Assembly: GCA_030645475.1 (NCBI GenBank)
Contig: JAUSMA010000060.1
Location: forward strand, 310,001-374,000
DNA length: 64,000 nt
Reading direction: 5' to 3'
Source of the DNA: Nitrospirota bacterium
Lineage (GTDB): Bacteria > Nitrospirota > Nitrospiria > Nitrospirales > Nitrospiraceae
Position numbers and translations under genes: made by a program. Every line of letters begins with the position of its first letter. The first letter of the stretch is position 1. The notes under the pieces were generated by a model. It had not been told where the DNA came from, did no database searches, and saw nothing but the letters and a program-made list of their open reading frames with translations. Shown piece after piece: positions 36,747 through 45,100 of this stretch.

Positions 36747-38345
36747 TTATGGCCTATCGTTCACGGCTGTCAAACATGCCGGCACGCCAGTCACGTTGGA
36801 CTTCCAGTTAACCGGGCCCTTGTCTTGGGACTTCGTCACGTGCATTTCCTGTGGCGAAACCCAATACCGCCCGACGTTAGGCAGATTGTTGATGATGGTT
36901 GCGCTTTCCGCCTGGTTCAAGAATGCACTGATGAGAATCTGTTCGTTCGCGCCGGCTGGAGGCACATTCCGGGTGTTGAACGCTTCGAACACCCAGTACT
37001 GCTGTTTGCCGCAGCGAACATTTTCCTTCTCGTTGCCAAAATAGGCCGCTTCTTCGACCGGGGGCACATGGCCGTTGGCGCTATCGTTGCGCAACGCCTT
37101 GCCACCGTCCACCGCCACCACATAGCCGGCAGCCGGACTCACAGTTGCAGCCTGTTCCGCTTCCATATAGGCGGCCGCGGACGGATGGGCCGGGCGCGCG
37201 CCCGGGAATGGGAACGGATCGTTCGAGGGAATGGTCGGGCTGGCGTTGCCCTGGATGCAGTCCCGCACATCGCTGTTCGAGATACCGGACAGCGTCGTCG
37301 GCCCTGCTGTTGGAGTCGCCGGCGTACCCAGCGTCAAATTGAAGCTGCCGCTGCCGGTTGGCGTTTGGCCGGTATGCTCGTTCGCATCCTTCATCAAGGT
37401 CTGATCGAAGGCCGCCTTCGTGCCGGATCCGGCACGACGCTGGCACAAGACGATCGTCTGATTGTCCGAGCCATTCACGACCCCGTCACCGTTGGTATCG
37501 GCCCCGATTCCACTGAACTGGGTCCAACGTGTCACGTTACGGGAAAAGAGCGCCTCGATCTGCAACTGCGTCAAGTTGCGAACCGGGCCGATCACGGAAC
37601 CGCCGGCCGGATTGATCAATTTCACCGCGCTGCCCAGCACGATGGAGAAGGGCACCACGACTGGACGGCTCGAAGTGATATTGCCGTCGGCGCGAGGACC
37701 GACGACGATCGATCCCTGTAACGTCGACCCGATATATCCGACCGAGGTCTGGCCGAATGAGGTGGCCGCCACGTCAGACACGCCCAGATTCACCACCAGA
37801 GCTCCTGCCGCATTGGTGGTCGGGTTTGCACTGAATTGCGTACAGCTGGGATAGAACTGTCTCGTCCGACCCAGCGCATCGAGTTCCGTCGTCGGTGCGC
37901 CGCAAGACGCGGGATTCTCAAGGACGTACACCTCCCGGGCCGCCGGGTTCGGGGTCACGCCGTCATTGTTGACCGTCGGGAACGCGTTCGGTTTATCGAT
38001 CCCGCCTGATGAGCTAGTGGATTGATACCGCACCACGATGCTGGGCAAGCCAACGACGTTGGTGGCTTCGCAGACCCAGGTAATGAACTTAGAATTGGCC
38101 AGACGATTCCCCGCCGGGCCGAGCGAGCCGTCCATGAAAATACGCGGCGCAGTTGCGCCAGGCACTAGGGTCGCGCCCGTCCCCGTTGGATTGTTACAAA
38201 GGGTGACCGGCACTTCTTCGACGAATGGTTTGGCCGCCGAGGCGCCGGCGATGTTCAAGACCGTCTGGGCCTGGGCCGACACAGCCACTCCTGCAATCGA
38301 CGCCAGCGCAGCGAGGATTGCCATGGATGTCTTCATTGATCTCAT
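36747..38345 (-). CDS. Large PstS-like periplasmic binding protein with dockerin-like loop
   Basis: The protein has 532 residues, with AGGAG 8 bases before the ATG. The signal peptide ends at AQAQT (about residue 27). The start of the mature domain, LNIAGASAAKPFVEEV, and RRAGSGTKAAFDQ near residue 300 match the two anion-binding loops of PstS-type proteins. At 532 residues it is much longer than PstS (about 340). Between them, GADTNGDGVVNGSDN is a perfect dockerin/EF-hand calcium loop. It may bind phosphate or another anion and could be surface-attached. It lies among VPLPA-CTERM genes, but it has no sorting tail of its own. Confidence 0.72.
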   Translation of the reverse strand: MRSMKTSMAILAALASIAGVAVSAQAQTVLNIAGASAAKPFVEEVPVTLCNNPTGTGATLVPGATAPRIFMDGSLGPAGNRLANSKFITWVCEATNVVGLPSIVVRYQSTSSSGGIDKPNAFPTVNNDGVTPNPAAREVYVLENPASCGAPTTELDALGRTRQFYPSCTQFSANPTTNAAGALVVNLGVSDVAATSFGQTSVGYIGSTLQGSIVVGPRADGNITSSRPVVVPFSIVLGSAVKLINPAGGSVIGPVRNLTQLQIEALFSRNVTRWTQFSGIGADTNGDGVVNGSDNQTIVLCQRRAGSGTKAAFDQTLMKDANEHTGQTPTGSGSFNLTLGTPATPTAGPTTLSGISNSDVRDCIQGNASPTIPSNDPFPFPGARPAHPSAAAYMEAEQAATVSPAAGYVVAVDGGKALRNDSANGHVPPVEEAAYFGNEKENVRCGKQQYWVFEAFNTRNVPPAGANEQILISAFLNQAESATIINNLPNVGRYWVSPQEMHVTKSQDKGPVNWKSNVTGVPACLTAVNDRP

Positions 38346-38417
38346 ATGATCCGCTCCTGTGATTATGGTGTTTTACTCTCTGAACGTTGCTTGTCGAGAC
38401 TCCCGCTTCAGATCGAC

Positions 38418-39179
38418 CTATGCCGCCATTCTATTCATCGAGCGGCGGGCGATGCCCACGAGTCCGACCAAACCGGTTCCGAACAGAATAACCGCAGCCG
38501 GCACCGGCACTGCCGCCGGCGTGATGGTCAATTGCCCGGCCGTTGACAAGAAGGCTGTTGCGACTCTCACATAGGTCTCTGCTTCCCCGTTGATGTTGAC
38601 GGCGAAGATATTGAGGAGCTGCCCGAGCGTGCCATGGGTTGTAAAGCCCAATTGGCCGTTGACGACACCGGCCGTCCCGAGAAAATTCGTGAACGAATGA
38701 GGAGCCGCGGTCGAGGTGAGCGAGGGATTATTGAGGTAAGCATTCGATGCAGATGCACCACCAGTTGCGGCGGCATGTTGCCCTGCCCAATTCAGAAATT
38801 CGCCCGCCGCGTTGACGGCAAAGCTGTTATTGGCCTGGGACGCGGTAATCGTAGAGCTGGTCGACGATACATAAAACGTCTGGCCATCGGTCGAGGTGCC
38901 CATGACTGAATAGCGCAGCCCCGTTGCAGCTCCAACGTTCAGAGTCGAGAGGTTGCCACTGATGTCGCGAGTTATCGGCGAAGTCCCTTCGAAAGTCGGA
39001 AGGGCTGAGTTCGGCCCGAAATTCTCATAGCGCTGGTCATTTCCCCCGTACACGAAGAACCCTGCGTCCCCGAAATTGAACCCCAGGGCCAAGGCGTTCG
39101 ATGGTACCCCAGCGACGGCGACGGCCGACACAGCGACGAGTGCCGCCAGCAGCCGCTTTACATGACTCTGTCTCTTCAT
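38418..39179 (-). CDS. VPLPA-CTERM-type sorted protein
   Basis: The protein has 253 residues. A basic start and a hydrophobic signal peptide end near ALA (residue 32). The mature part is Ser/Thr/Asn-rich: FGDAGFFVYGGNDQRYENFG, FYVSSTSSTITASQANN, and a region INGEAETYVRVATAFLS. The tail is VPVPAAVILFGTGLVGLVG followed by IARRSMNRMAA, the usual motif, helix and arginines. The Leu of VPLPA is replaced by Val. It should be exported and processed by the exosortase. No function is recognised. Confidence 0.82.
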   Translation of the reverse strand: MKRQSHVKRLLAALVAVSAVAVAGVPSNALALGFNFGDAGFFVYGGNDQRYENFGPNSALPTFEGTSPITRDISGNLSTLNVGAATGLRYSVMGTSTDGQTFYVSSTSSTITASQANNSFAVNAAGEFLNWAGQHAAATGGASASNAYLNNPSLTSTAAPHSFTNFLGTAGVVNGQLGFTTHGTLGQLLNIFAVNINGEAETYVRVATAFLSTAGQLTITPAAVPVPAAVILFGTGLVGLVGIARRSMNRMAA

Positions 39180-39598
39180 GGTCTTCCTCCTCAGTGATTG
39201 ATGATGTCTGACCGATCTGCCTCTGCCTGCACAGGATGCGACTCTCTTGATCCACCCCTTCTGCCCGCGATGACCAGGCTCCGTTTCCTAGAGCCTCCGT
39301 TCACCTCCTCCCCCTGTACGTTCCTTCATCGGTACGTCACGGGGTCATATGTCTCATGTCGGTGTTACCTCGCGATCAGTTCCTCCTTGCCTGACGGTTA
39401 ACCCTGTATGAAGATCTCGTGCACATCGGACAGGTAACCCCTATACCGCATACCTGTTCTACGCGAGTACGATTACAAACCCGTGGACGTTGTCTTTAGG
39501 TGCTGTAAACTCTGAGTACCGACTCAGGTATTCAGGCTGAAGGCTGGAAATGATCTCGCGAAGCAGAAATTCTTCAATCGCAGACTAAACGCTGAGCT
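39180..39598. other. Gene-free interval upstream of a VPLPA-CTERM gene
   Basis: No gene is supported. TAAC cores on the minus strand at 39400-39397 and 39367-39364 are 33 bases apart (three turns of the 11-bp lattice), which is too little to call a box. The interval runs into a cluster of repeats at 39599. Confidence 0.35.
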
Positions 39599-39670
39599 CT
39601 GAACGATGAACGCTGAAGTGAGTATCGTTTTCGCTCCGAGTTCATCGCTCCACGTTCATCGTTTCAAGAC
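39599..39670. repeat. Palindromic intergenic repeat
   Basis: TGAACGATGAACGCTGAA (39601-39618) faces CACGTTCATCGTTTCAAG (39652-39669), an imperfect inverted repeat. It belongs to the same broad class of GAACG/CGTTC intergenic repeats as the CGTGAA repeats at 3743 and 40536. Its origin is unknown. Confidence 0.45.
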
Positions 39671-39694
39671 TGGCGGACTTTTTCAGCATCCTGC

Positions 39695-39881
39695 TAGGAG
39701 CCTGTCCGACATTGCCTTCGTGACGAGGCGAAAGAGGCGCAGCCAGATGCAAGGCCGCAAGCCGGAAAAAACCGGAGGTGTATTCGCTGGAATACATTGA
39801 GGATTTTTTCTGGCCGAGAACGACGCAGGTGGGTGCGGATCGTTCGCCCTAGTAGAACGGCCAATGTCGGACAGGCTCCTA
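39695..39881. repeat. MITE-like element with 20-bp terminal inverted repeats
   Basis: A 187-bp unit has perfect ends, TAGGAGCCTGTCCGACATTG at 39695 and its complement at 39862-39881. CTAG lies at both outer edges. Internal segments GCAAGGCCGC, GGAGGTGTATTC and GAATACATTGAGG form a smaller hairpin and resemble those of the 40650 element. The right end supplies the TAG stop codon of tonB. It is non-coding and probably mobilised by a transposase encoded elsewhere. Confidence 0.65.
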
Positions 39882-40514
39882 GGTCGGGGGAAAGAACTTG
39901 ACGACAATGGTGCGGTCCATGCCGGGAGGGGGAGGCCGGACTTCGGCCACTTTCGCGAGGGCGTCGAGCGCGGATTGATCGAACAAGAGGCTGCCGGATG
40001 AGTTGATGAGTCGATATTGCAGCACACGGCCCTGCTCATCGATGATGAGTTCGCACAGCACCGCATATTCCAGATCGTCTTGAAGCGACGGCGGTTGCTG
40101 ATACTTCGATTGAATTGAGGCCGTCAGAATATCCGTGTAGCCGGCGAACCGTCCCCGGCCCTTGCCGACGGCAAAGGGGTCCGAGCTGACCGGTGGTGGA
40201 CCGGGCGCATCCGACGCCTTGGGAGGCGGCGGCGCTTCCGCCGTCGGTGGCGGTGGCGGCGGGGCCTCTTGCGGCTTGGGTTCCGGCTTGGCTGGCTCCG
40301 GTTCAGGCTCCGGCTCCGGTTCTTTTTCCGGTGGCGGGGGCGGCTCCTCTTTTTTGAACGCGTTCAGCTTATAGACCTTGATCAAGTCCTGGCCCCATTG
40401 GGTTTGGGACACCCAATACAAACCACCCCCGATGCCAAGATGCACCACGCCCACGATCAGGAGCGTCGTACCGAGCTTGCTCTTCTTTTTTTCAAAACCC
40501 TTGTAGCCGGCCAT
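39879..40514 (-). CDS. tonB: TonB-family energy transducer
   Basis: The protein has 211 residues. An N-terminal transmembrane helix (about residues 15-33, LGTTLLIVGVVHLGIGGGLY) is followed by a Pro/Glu/Lys spacer (residues 55-110, EPPPPPEKEPEPEPEPEPAK), which spans the periplasm. The C-terminal domain covers about residues 120-210 (YTDILTASIQSKYQQPPSL, ELIIDEQGRVLQYRLINSSG and SALDALAKVAEVRPPP). It carries proton-motive energy from ExbB-ExbD to an outer-membrane partner. It is last in the order exbB, exbD, tonB, separated from exbD by repeat elements. No TonB-dependent receptor lies nearby. Confidence 0.9.
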   Translation of the reverse strand: MAGYKGFEKKKSKLGTTLLIVGVVHLGIGGGLYWVSQTQWGQDLIKVYKLNAFKKEEPPPPPEKEPEPEPEPEPAKPEPKPQEAPPPPPPTAEAPPPPKASDAPGPPPVSSDPFAVGKGRGRFAGYTDILTASIQSKYQQPPSLQDDLEYAVLCELIIDEQGRVLQYRLINSSGSLLFDQSALDALAKVAEVRPPPPGMDRTIVVKFFPPT

Positions 40515-40520
40515 CTCTTC

Positions 40521-40556
40521 AATTCGTGAAACGTGAACGGTGAAACGTGAGACGTT
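40521..40556. repeat. CGTGAAACGTGA-type intergenic repeat
   Basis: Between exbD and tonB the sequence holds CGTGAAACGTGAACGGTGAA and a following AACGTGAGACG, tandem copies of a CGTGAA unit. AACGGTGAAACGTGAG (40536-40551) is shared exactly with 3743-3758. Confidence 0.5.
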
Positions 40557-40649
40557 GCCCCGCGCGGGAAACGTGCAGCATACGCGAAAAGCGAGACTAG
40601 ACTAATGTGATAGGTATCATGTCTGTTCACTGCGCTTCACGAACAACTT

Positions 40650-40773
40650 GCGGGATGCTCAAAAAGTTCGTCAGCAAGGCCGCAGCGAGTGAAGACCTGA
40701 GGCGTACCCTTGCGGTACGTTGAGGGTCCGAACGATGCGAGAACGCCGCTGGCAGGCTTTTTCAGCATCCCGC
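40650..40773. repeat. MITE-like element abutting the exbD stop codon
   Basis: The ends GCGGGATGCTCAAAAAG (40650) and CTTTTTCAGCATCCCGC (40757-40773) are inverted repeats with one mismatch. Inside, GAGGCGTACC and GGTACGTTGAGG form a hairpin, and GCAAGGCCGC matches the 39695 element. A fragment of this end (CTTTTTCAGCATCCTGCTAG) also flanks that element at about 39678-39697. Confidence 0.6.
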
Positions 40774-41189
40774 TACGGTTCATTGGTCGGTTTCGTCGCA
40801 ATCGCCAAATCCTCGACCGGAATCCGTTGCAGAATATCCAGTACTGCGACGACATGTTTGTATTCGACGCCGGAGTCTCCGCGAAGGACGAGCGGCAACT
40901 TGCCGCCCTTGGCCGCTTTTAAATCGCGAATGAGTTTCTCCAGTTCGCTGAGCTTGACGCGCTCCTCGTCCATATACACGTCGCCGTTCTTCTTCACGGA
41001 AATCGTCGGCGTGGTGGTTTCCATTTCCGTTTCATGCGGCGTGGATTCAGGCAGTTTCAGCTCGATCCCCTGCACCGCCGCCGTCGTCGTGATGATGAAA
41101 ATCACGAGCAGCACCCAGGCCAGGTCCAGCAGGGGCGTCATGTTGATATCGGCGACCGCGCCGTGACTCTTTCTCGAAAATCGTCTCAT
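40773..41189 (-). CDS. exbD: ExbD/TolR-type biopolymer transport protein
   Basis: The protein has 138 residues. It has one N-terminal helix (about residues 19-40) with the conserved Asp in INMTPLLDLAWVLLVIFIIT (residues about 17-36). The periplasmic domain continues to ILQRIPVEDLAIATKPTNEP. ExbD forms the proton channel with ExbB and powers TonB. The length is normal for the family (about 140). GGAGG lies 6 bases before the ATG. It lies between exbB and tonB on the same strand. The last base of its TAG stop overlaps the end of the repeat at 40650. Confidence 0.9.
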   Translation of the reverse strand: MRRFSRKSHGAVADINMTPLLDLAWVLLVIFIITTTAAVQGIELKLPESTPHETEMETTTPTISVKKNGDVYMDEERVKLSELEKLIRDLKAAKGGKLPLVLRGDSGVEYKHVVAVLDILQRIPVEDLAIATKPTNEP

Positions 41190-41205
41190 GTCTTCCCTCC
41201 GTATC

Positions 41206-41335
41206 TCGTCTCACGTGAAGCGTGAAGCGCCCGAATCCGAAACGAGATACGCTTCACATCTTTGTCCTTCCCCGCGCGTTTCGCGCTTCACGACCAACGC
41301 TTCACGTACCTTCTTCTGGCGCTTCACGTTTCACG
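41206..41335. repeat. Dispersed CTTCACG/CGTGAAG repeats between exbB and exbD
   Basis: Within 130 bases the motif CTTCACG or its complement occurs at least six times. The interval lacks a gene. It is another member of the CGTGAA repeat family of this genome and lies inside an operon, so it may affect mRNA stability. Confidence 0.5.
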
Positions 41336-41338
41336 CAC

Positions 41339-42121
41339 TCAATGCCCTGTCGCCGCGGCGGACGGTTCGGCTTCTTGACGGTGCCCGCCAGGCCGGTAGT
41401 CTTCGATATCGTCGGTCGCAGCAGCCGCGCCCTTCTTTTCTTGGAGATAGTCCGTCATGAACACGGTTTCAAGATGGGCTGCGAAGTTATCCAGTTCCAT
41501 CGTGAGCGTTTTGGTCTTCGTCACGAGAAAGTTGTAGCAAAAGAGGGAGGGGATCGCGACCATGAGCCCCGCGACCGTCGCGATGAGCGCTGAGGCCACG
41601 CCAGGGGCCATCGTCGCGAGGGTCGCCGACTGGGCCTTGCCGATGCCGGCGAAGGTATCCATGACTCCCCAGACCGTTCCGAGTAATCCGATGAAGGGGC
41701 CGCCGCTGATGGCCGTCGCCAGCACGATCATGCCGGACTCAAGGCTGACGGCCGCTTCCCCCAACACCCGTTCGAGGGCAATTCGCACCGCGCTCATGCC
41801 ATGATGCGGAATCTGTTCCACCCCATACTTTTCCTGCTGCACCTTCAGTTCTTCGCACCCCCCGAAATAGACCTCGTACATCGGCGAGCCTTGCAACAGT
41901 TTGATCGGGCCTTTCCCGAAGATCACCAGCGGGCCTTTCGCCTTGGAGTAATAACCAAGAAACAGGCCATTCCGCTTCTTGGCCTTGGCCAACTGGCGGA
42001 ACTTGTTGATAATCACCGTCCAGCTGACGAGCGAAAACAACAACAACACCCCGATGGTAATCTTGCCTTCGAGCGTCGCGTGGTTGAGCGCAAACGCCAC
42101 GCCTCCTGAACTCATTTCCAT
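41339..42121 (-). CDS. exbB: ExbB/TolQ-type proton-channel protein
   Basis: The protein has 260 residues with three transmembrane regions: about residues 18-40 (ITIGVLLLFSLVSWTVIIN), 135-157 and 172-195. Family signatures are GGPFIGLLGTVWGVMDTF and ATMAPGVASALIATVAGLMVAIPSLFCYN. Together with ExbD it uses the proton gradient. AAGGGAG precedes the ATG. Only 19 bases separate it from the end of the TpsA gene, so the Ton motor is probably transcribed with the two-partner secretion genes. The C-terminal tail is charged and not conserved. Confidence 0.9.
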   Translation of the reverse strand: MEMSSGGVAFALNHATLEGKITIGVLLLFSLVSWTVIINKFRQLAKAKKRNGLFLGYYSKAKGPLVIFGKGPIKLLQGSPMYEVYFGGCEELKVQQEKYGVEQIPHHGMSAVRIALERVLGEAAVSLESGMIVLATAISGGPFIGLLGTVWGVMDTFAGIGKAQSATLATMAPGVASALIATVAGLMVAIPSLFCYNFLVTKTKTLTMELDNFAAHLETVFMTDYLQEKKGAAAATDDIEDYRPGGHRQEAEPSAAATGH

Positions 42122-42140
42122 ACTGCATCTCCCTTGTTCG

Positions 42141-45100
42141 TTAGCCGCCCGGCTGGGCCTGCGGCTTCACATCCACTTGAATGATGACACCGCGTTTCAT
42201 TTGGACCGATCTGGCCATTTGAGACTTTTTATCCTTCTCGCCGTCTTTCGACGCCACCTGTTTCCCGCTGTTCGAGGCCGGCGACCCGGTCGATTCCGCG
42301 GTCGTTTGCTGGACCTGCTCGACCGCCTTGGCTGCCGTCGAGGAGGTGGTGCTCGTCGAGGCTGAGGTGGCAGACACGGTCGAGGTGGCTCCGCTCAAGC
42401 CTCCGACCGAACCGCCGCCGGCGCCGCCGGCTGCCGACACGGATGCGCCACCCACCGAGCCTGCCGCGGCGCCGGCGAAGGCGCCGAGGGAGCCGGAGAC
42501 CGATGAGGCACTGAACGTCGCCTTCCCGATGATCGATCCACCGAGGAGGTTGAGCGCGTCTCCCGCCTCGAGGTTGATGCGCCTCCCTCTGATGCCGGCC
42601 TGCGGCACATCGATGTTTCTTGCCGCTATCAGTGAAATATCTCCCAGTTGCAGCGGACGGCTGCCGGGACCGAAGGGCGCTTGAATGAACTCCTCAAATA
42701 TTCTGTCGTACTCGACTTTGCGGATTTCCGTGAGCCGATCGAACTCTGCAACCAGATCGGTCGCGTCCCGGCCCAAAAACCTGCGCTTAGTAATGCGGGC
42801 GAAAAGCGCGTTCATCTGAGGGGTATTGAATGCCGGAAAGGGCAAGGTCGAAAAATCAGGGTCGTCCCGCTCCCAGGTGAAAATTCCGCTCCCGGGCACA
42901 GTCGCTGTGGTGGAGGTGCCGTCGCCGTTGTTGATCACGAAGTGCGCGCGCTCATCCTTACTCCCGCTGCCGGCGTTGATCGTCCCTGCCGTGGACTTGA
43001 TCAGAATGTTGCCGGAATCGAACGTCCCGATGCGGGACCTATTCACGTCCACATCTCCCGTCGAGAGAATTCTAATGCTGCCTCCACGCAGCGTGACGAT
43101 GCCGGTCTGTTCGGCATTGCCGCCCGCCACAGTGCCGCCGACATTGACTTTGCCCCCGACCGGCGTAATCACGGTAACGTCTTGCCCGCCAATGCTCAGC
43201 ATGAGCCTCCCATCGACCAGCGCGGGCCTGCCATCCACCAACAGCACTGCTCCGTTCGCGTCGCGAACCGGATTGCGATCGACGAGCACGACCTTTTGTT
43301 GAAAGACGATCTGCTCTCCTTGATGGACGCGCTGCCCGCCGATCAAGAACAGTTGGCCGGTTTGTTCGACAAAGAGCGGTTTCCAGACCAACTCCACCTG
43401 GCCGTTGATGACGTCCTGCGCGGTGAACAGGCTGGCCTGATCCGGGACCAGAGTCGTCTTATAGGCTTGAATCGGCACGGCGGTTCCGTTCTGATCCGGC
43501 AGGGCAAGTATCAGTCTCCCCGATTGGTCGATCAGCAGGGCCCTGGTCTCCACTGCGCCTGGGATGGGCCTGCCGGTCGCATCGACGATCCGCACCCCAT
43601 CCGCCCCATGGATGAAGATGTTTCCGCCGTTCAACGTGGCCATCTGCGATTGAGTCATCTCGACATTTCCGCCGGCCCCGATATCGAGCAATCCGCCTTG
43701 CTGCCGTTGATTAATGGTCGCCGGTGTCAGTCCGATCCTATGAACGATCCCGATGCTATCGCCAAGATCGATGTTGCGATTGGCCCGAACTTCGGCATTG
43801 CCATTACCCACGAAGGTAATTCCCGATGTGGTAAACCCCGGCGTTCTCCTCAGTTCGATCGAGCCAGCGGCATGAATACGCGCCGCAGCTTCCCCGTTGG
43901 CCAATTGCGGCAGAGAGATACCCGTGGCTAATATTCCTCTGATATCCCCCCCGGAGCTGATCGTCGTCTGTCTCAAGTAGGGACTCAAAAACGTCAGCAG
44001 CAACCCTGAGATATCCCCTAGCTGAGTAGACAAATTGATCGTGGCGGCAGGAGGAGCGGTGGAAGTGAAGGCGGTCCTCAGAGCCTGATCAATCTGGAAC
44101 TGTTGAACGTCCTGCCCCAAGAGGGACTCCACTGTTCCCTCGTTAAGTTTCAGCACTGCCGGAATCCCGGCTCGCCCTAGGACCGTCGGCTTCACCCGTA
44201 AATCCATTGGAGGAAACCCTGCCAGGATGAAGGAAAATCCTGGCACGTTTGGAACATTCTCTGAGCTCCCCTGAAAACTAAGATCTCCCCACCGTTGCAG
44301 CCATGGTCTCAAATTCGGATCCGCCAAGGCCACGGCCTCATTCACCCTCACCCATCGGGCAGCAGGATCGCCAGGGGTGCCGGTATAGATCAACACAGAG
44401 TCTTGAACGATCAGTTGTTGTAACGGCCCCTGCCCCTTAATCTCCTGCCTTGCGGAGAGCCTGATCGATCCGGTCGGCGACGGCCAGAACGACAACTCCC
44501 TAGTGTCCGTGACGAGAATAATGCTGCCTTCGTCGGCTGTCGCAGAAAAGTTGGCCGGAAAGAGCCGTCTCGCAGCGGCAAATTCTCCGGTTGGTCTGCC
44601 CGGCTCAATCAGGATGTTGCCGGTCCGCGCTGTCAGATTCAGGCTGCTGTTGGCCGAGAGAAATCCGGACTCCCGCAAGCCGAAATCCTCCGCCAAACTG
44701 AAAAAGATCGATCGGCCTGCATTCAGGTTAGCCGTATTGCGAGGAACAGTGAAGGTCCCGTCGCCGTTGTCGATCCGTCCGCCAAGGATCAGATTGACCG
44801 GCGCCAGTTCCGTTCCGATATCCCGCCCGGCGGCTACGTCCGCAATGCCACCCTGAAGAGTAAAGCCAGGCCCTCTCTGGTTTCTCGTCGAGACTGGGCC
44901 ACGCACATCGTTGCCGGCCCGAATCGTGAGGTTTCCCGGCAGCCCCACATGAACACCGGGAAGACCGGAAAGGGAACTACGGCTGTTGCTATAACGCTCA
45001 AACGGGCTGGGAATCACCACGTCGTTCACCGCGGAGAGACTGACGTCTCCCCCCACCGATGCCGTATTCACGCTCGCAAAACCATTGGGCCCATCGACCA

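Noticed and set aside
36429-37721. Plus-strand frame of 430 codons
   Set aside because: It is antisense to the PstS-like gene and a VPLPA-CTERM gene and its translation is rich in Arg, Pro and His with no domain.
39879-42121. Ton genes as part of a TonB-dependent receptor locus
   Set aside because: No receptor with a plug and barrel is encoded in the window; the nearest outer-membrane partner is TpsB.
42648-43931. Long open frame on the plus strand (427 codons)
   Set aside because: It lies antisense within the tpsA gene, has no ribosome site and its protein has no family pattern; the tpsA frame has a clear signal peptide and TPS motif.
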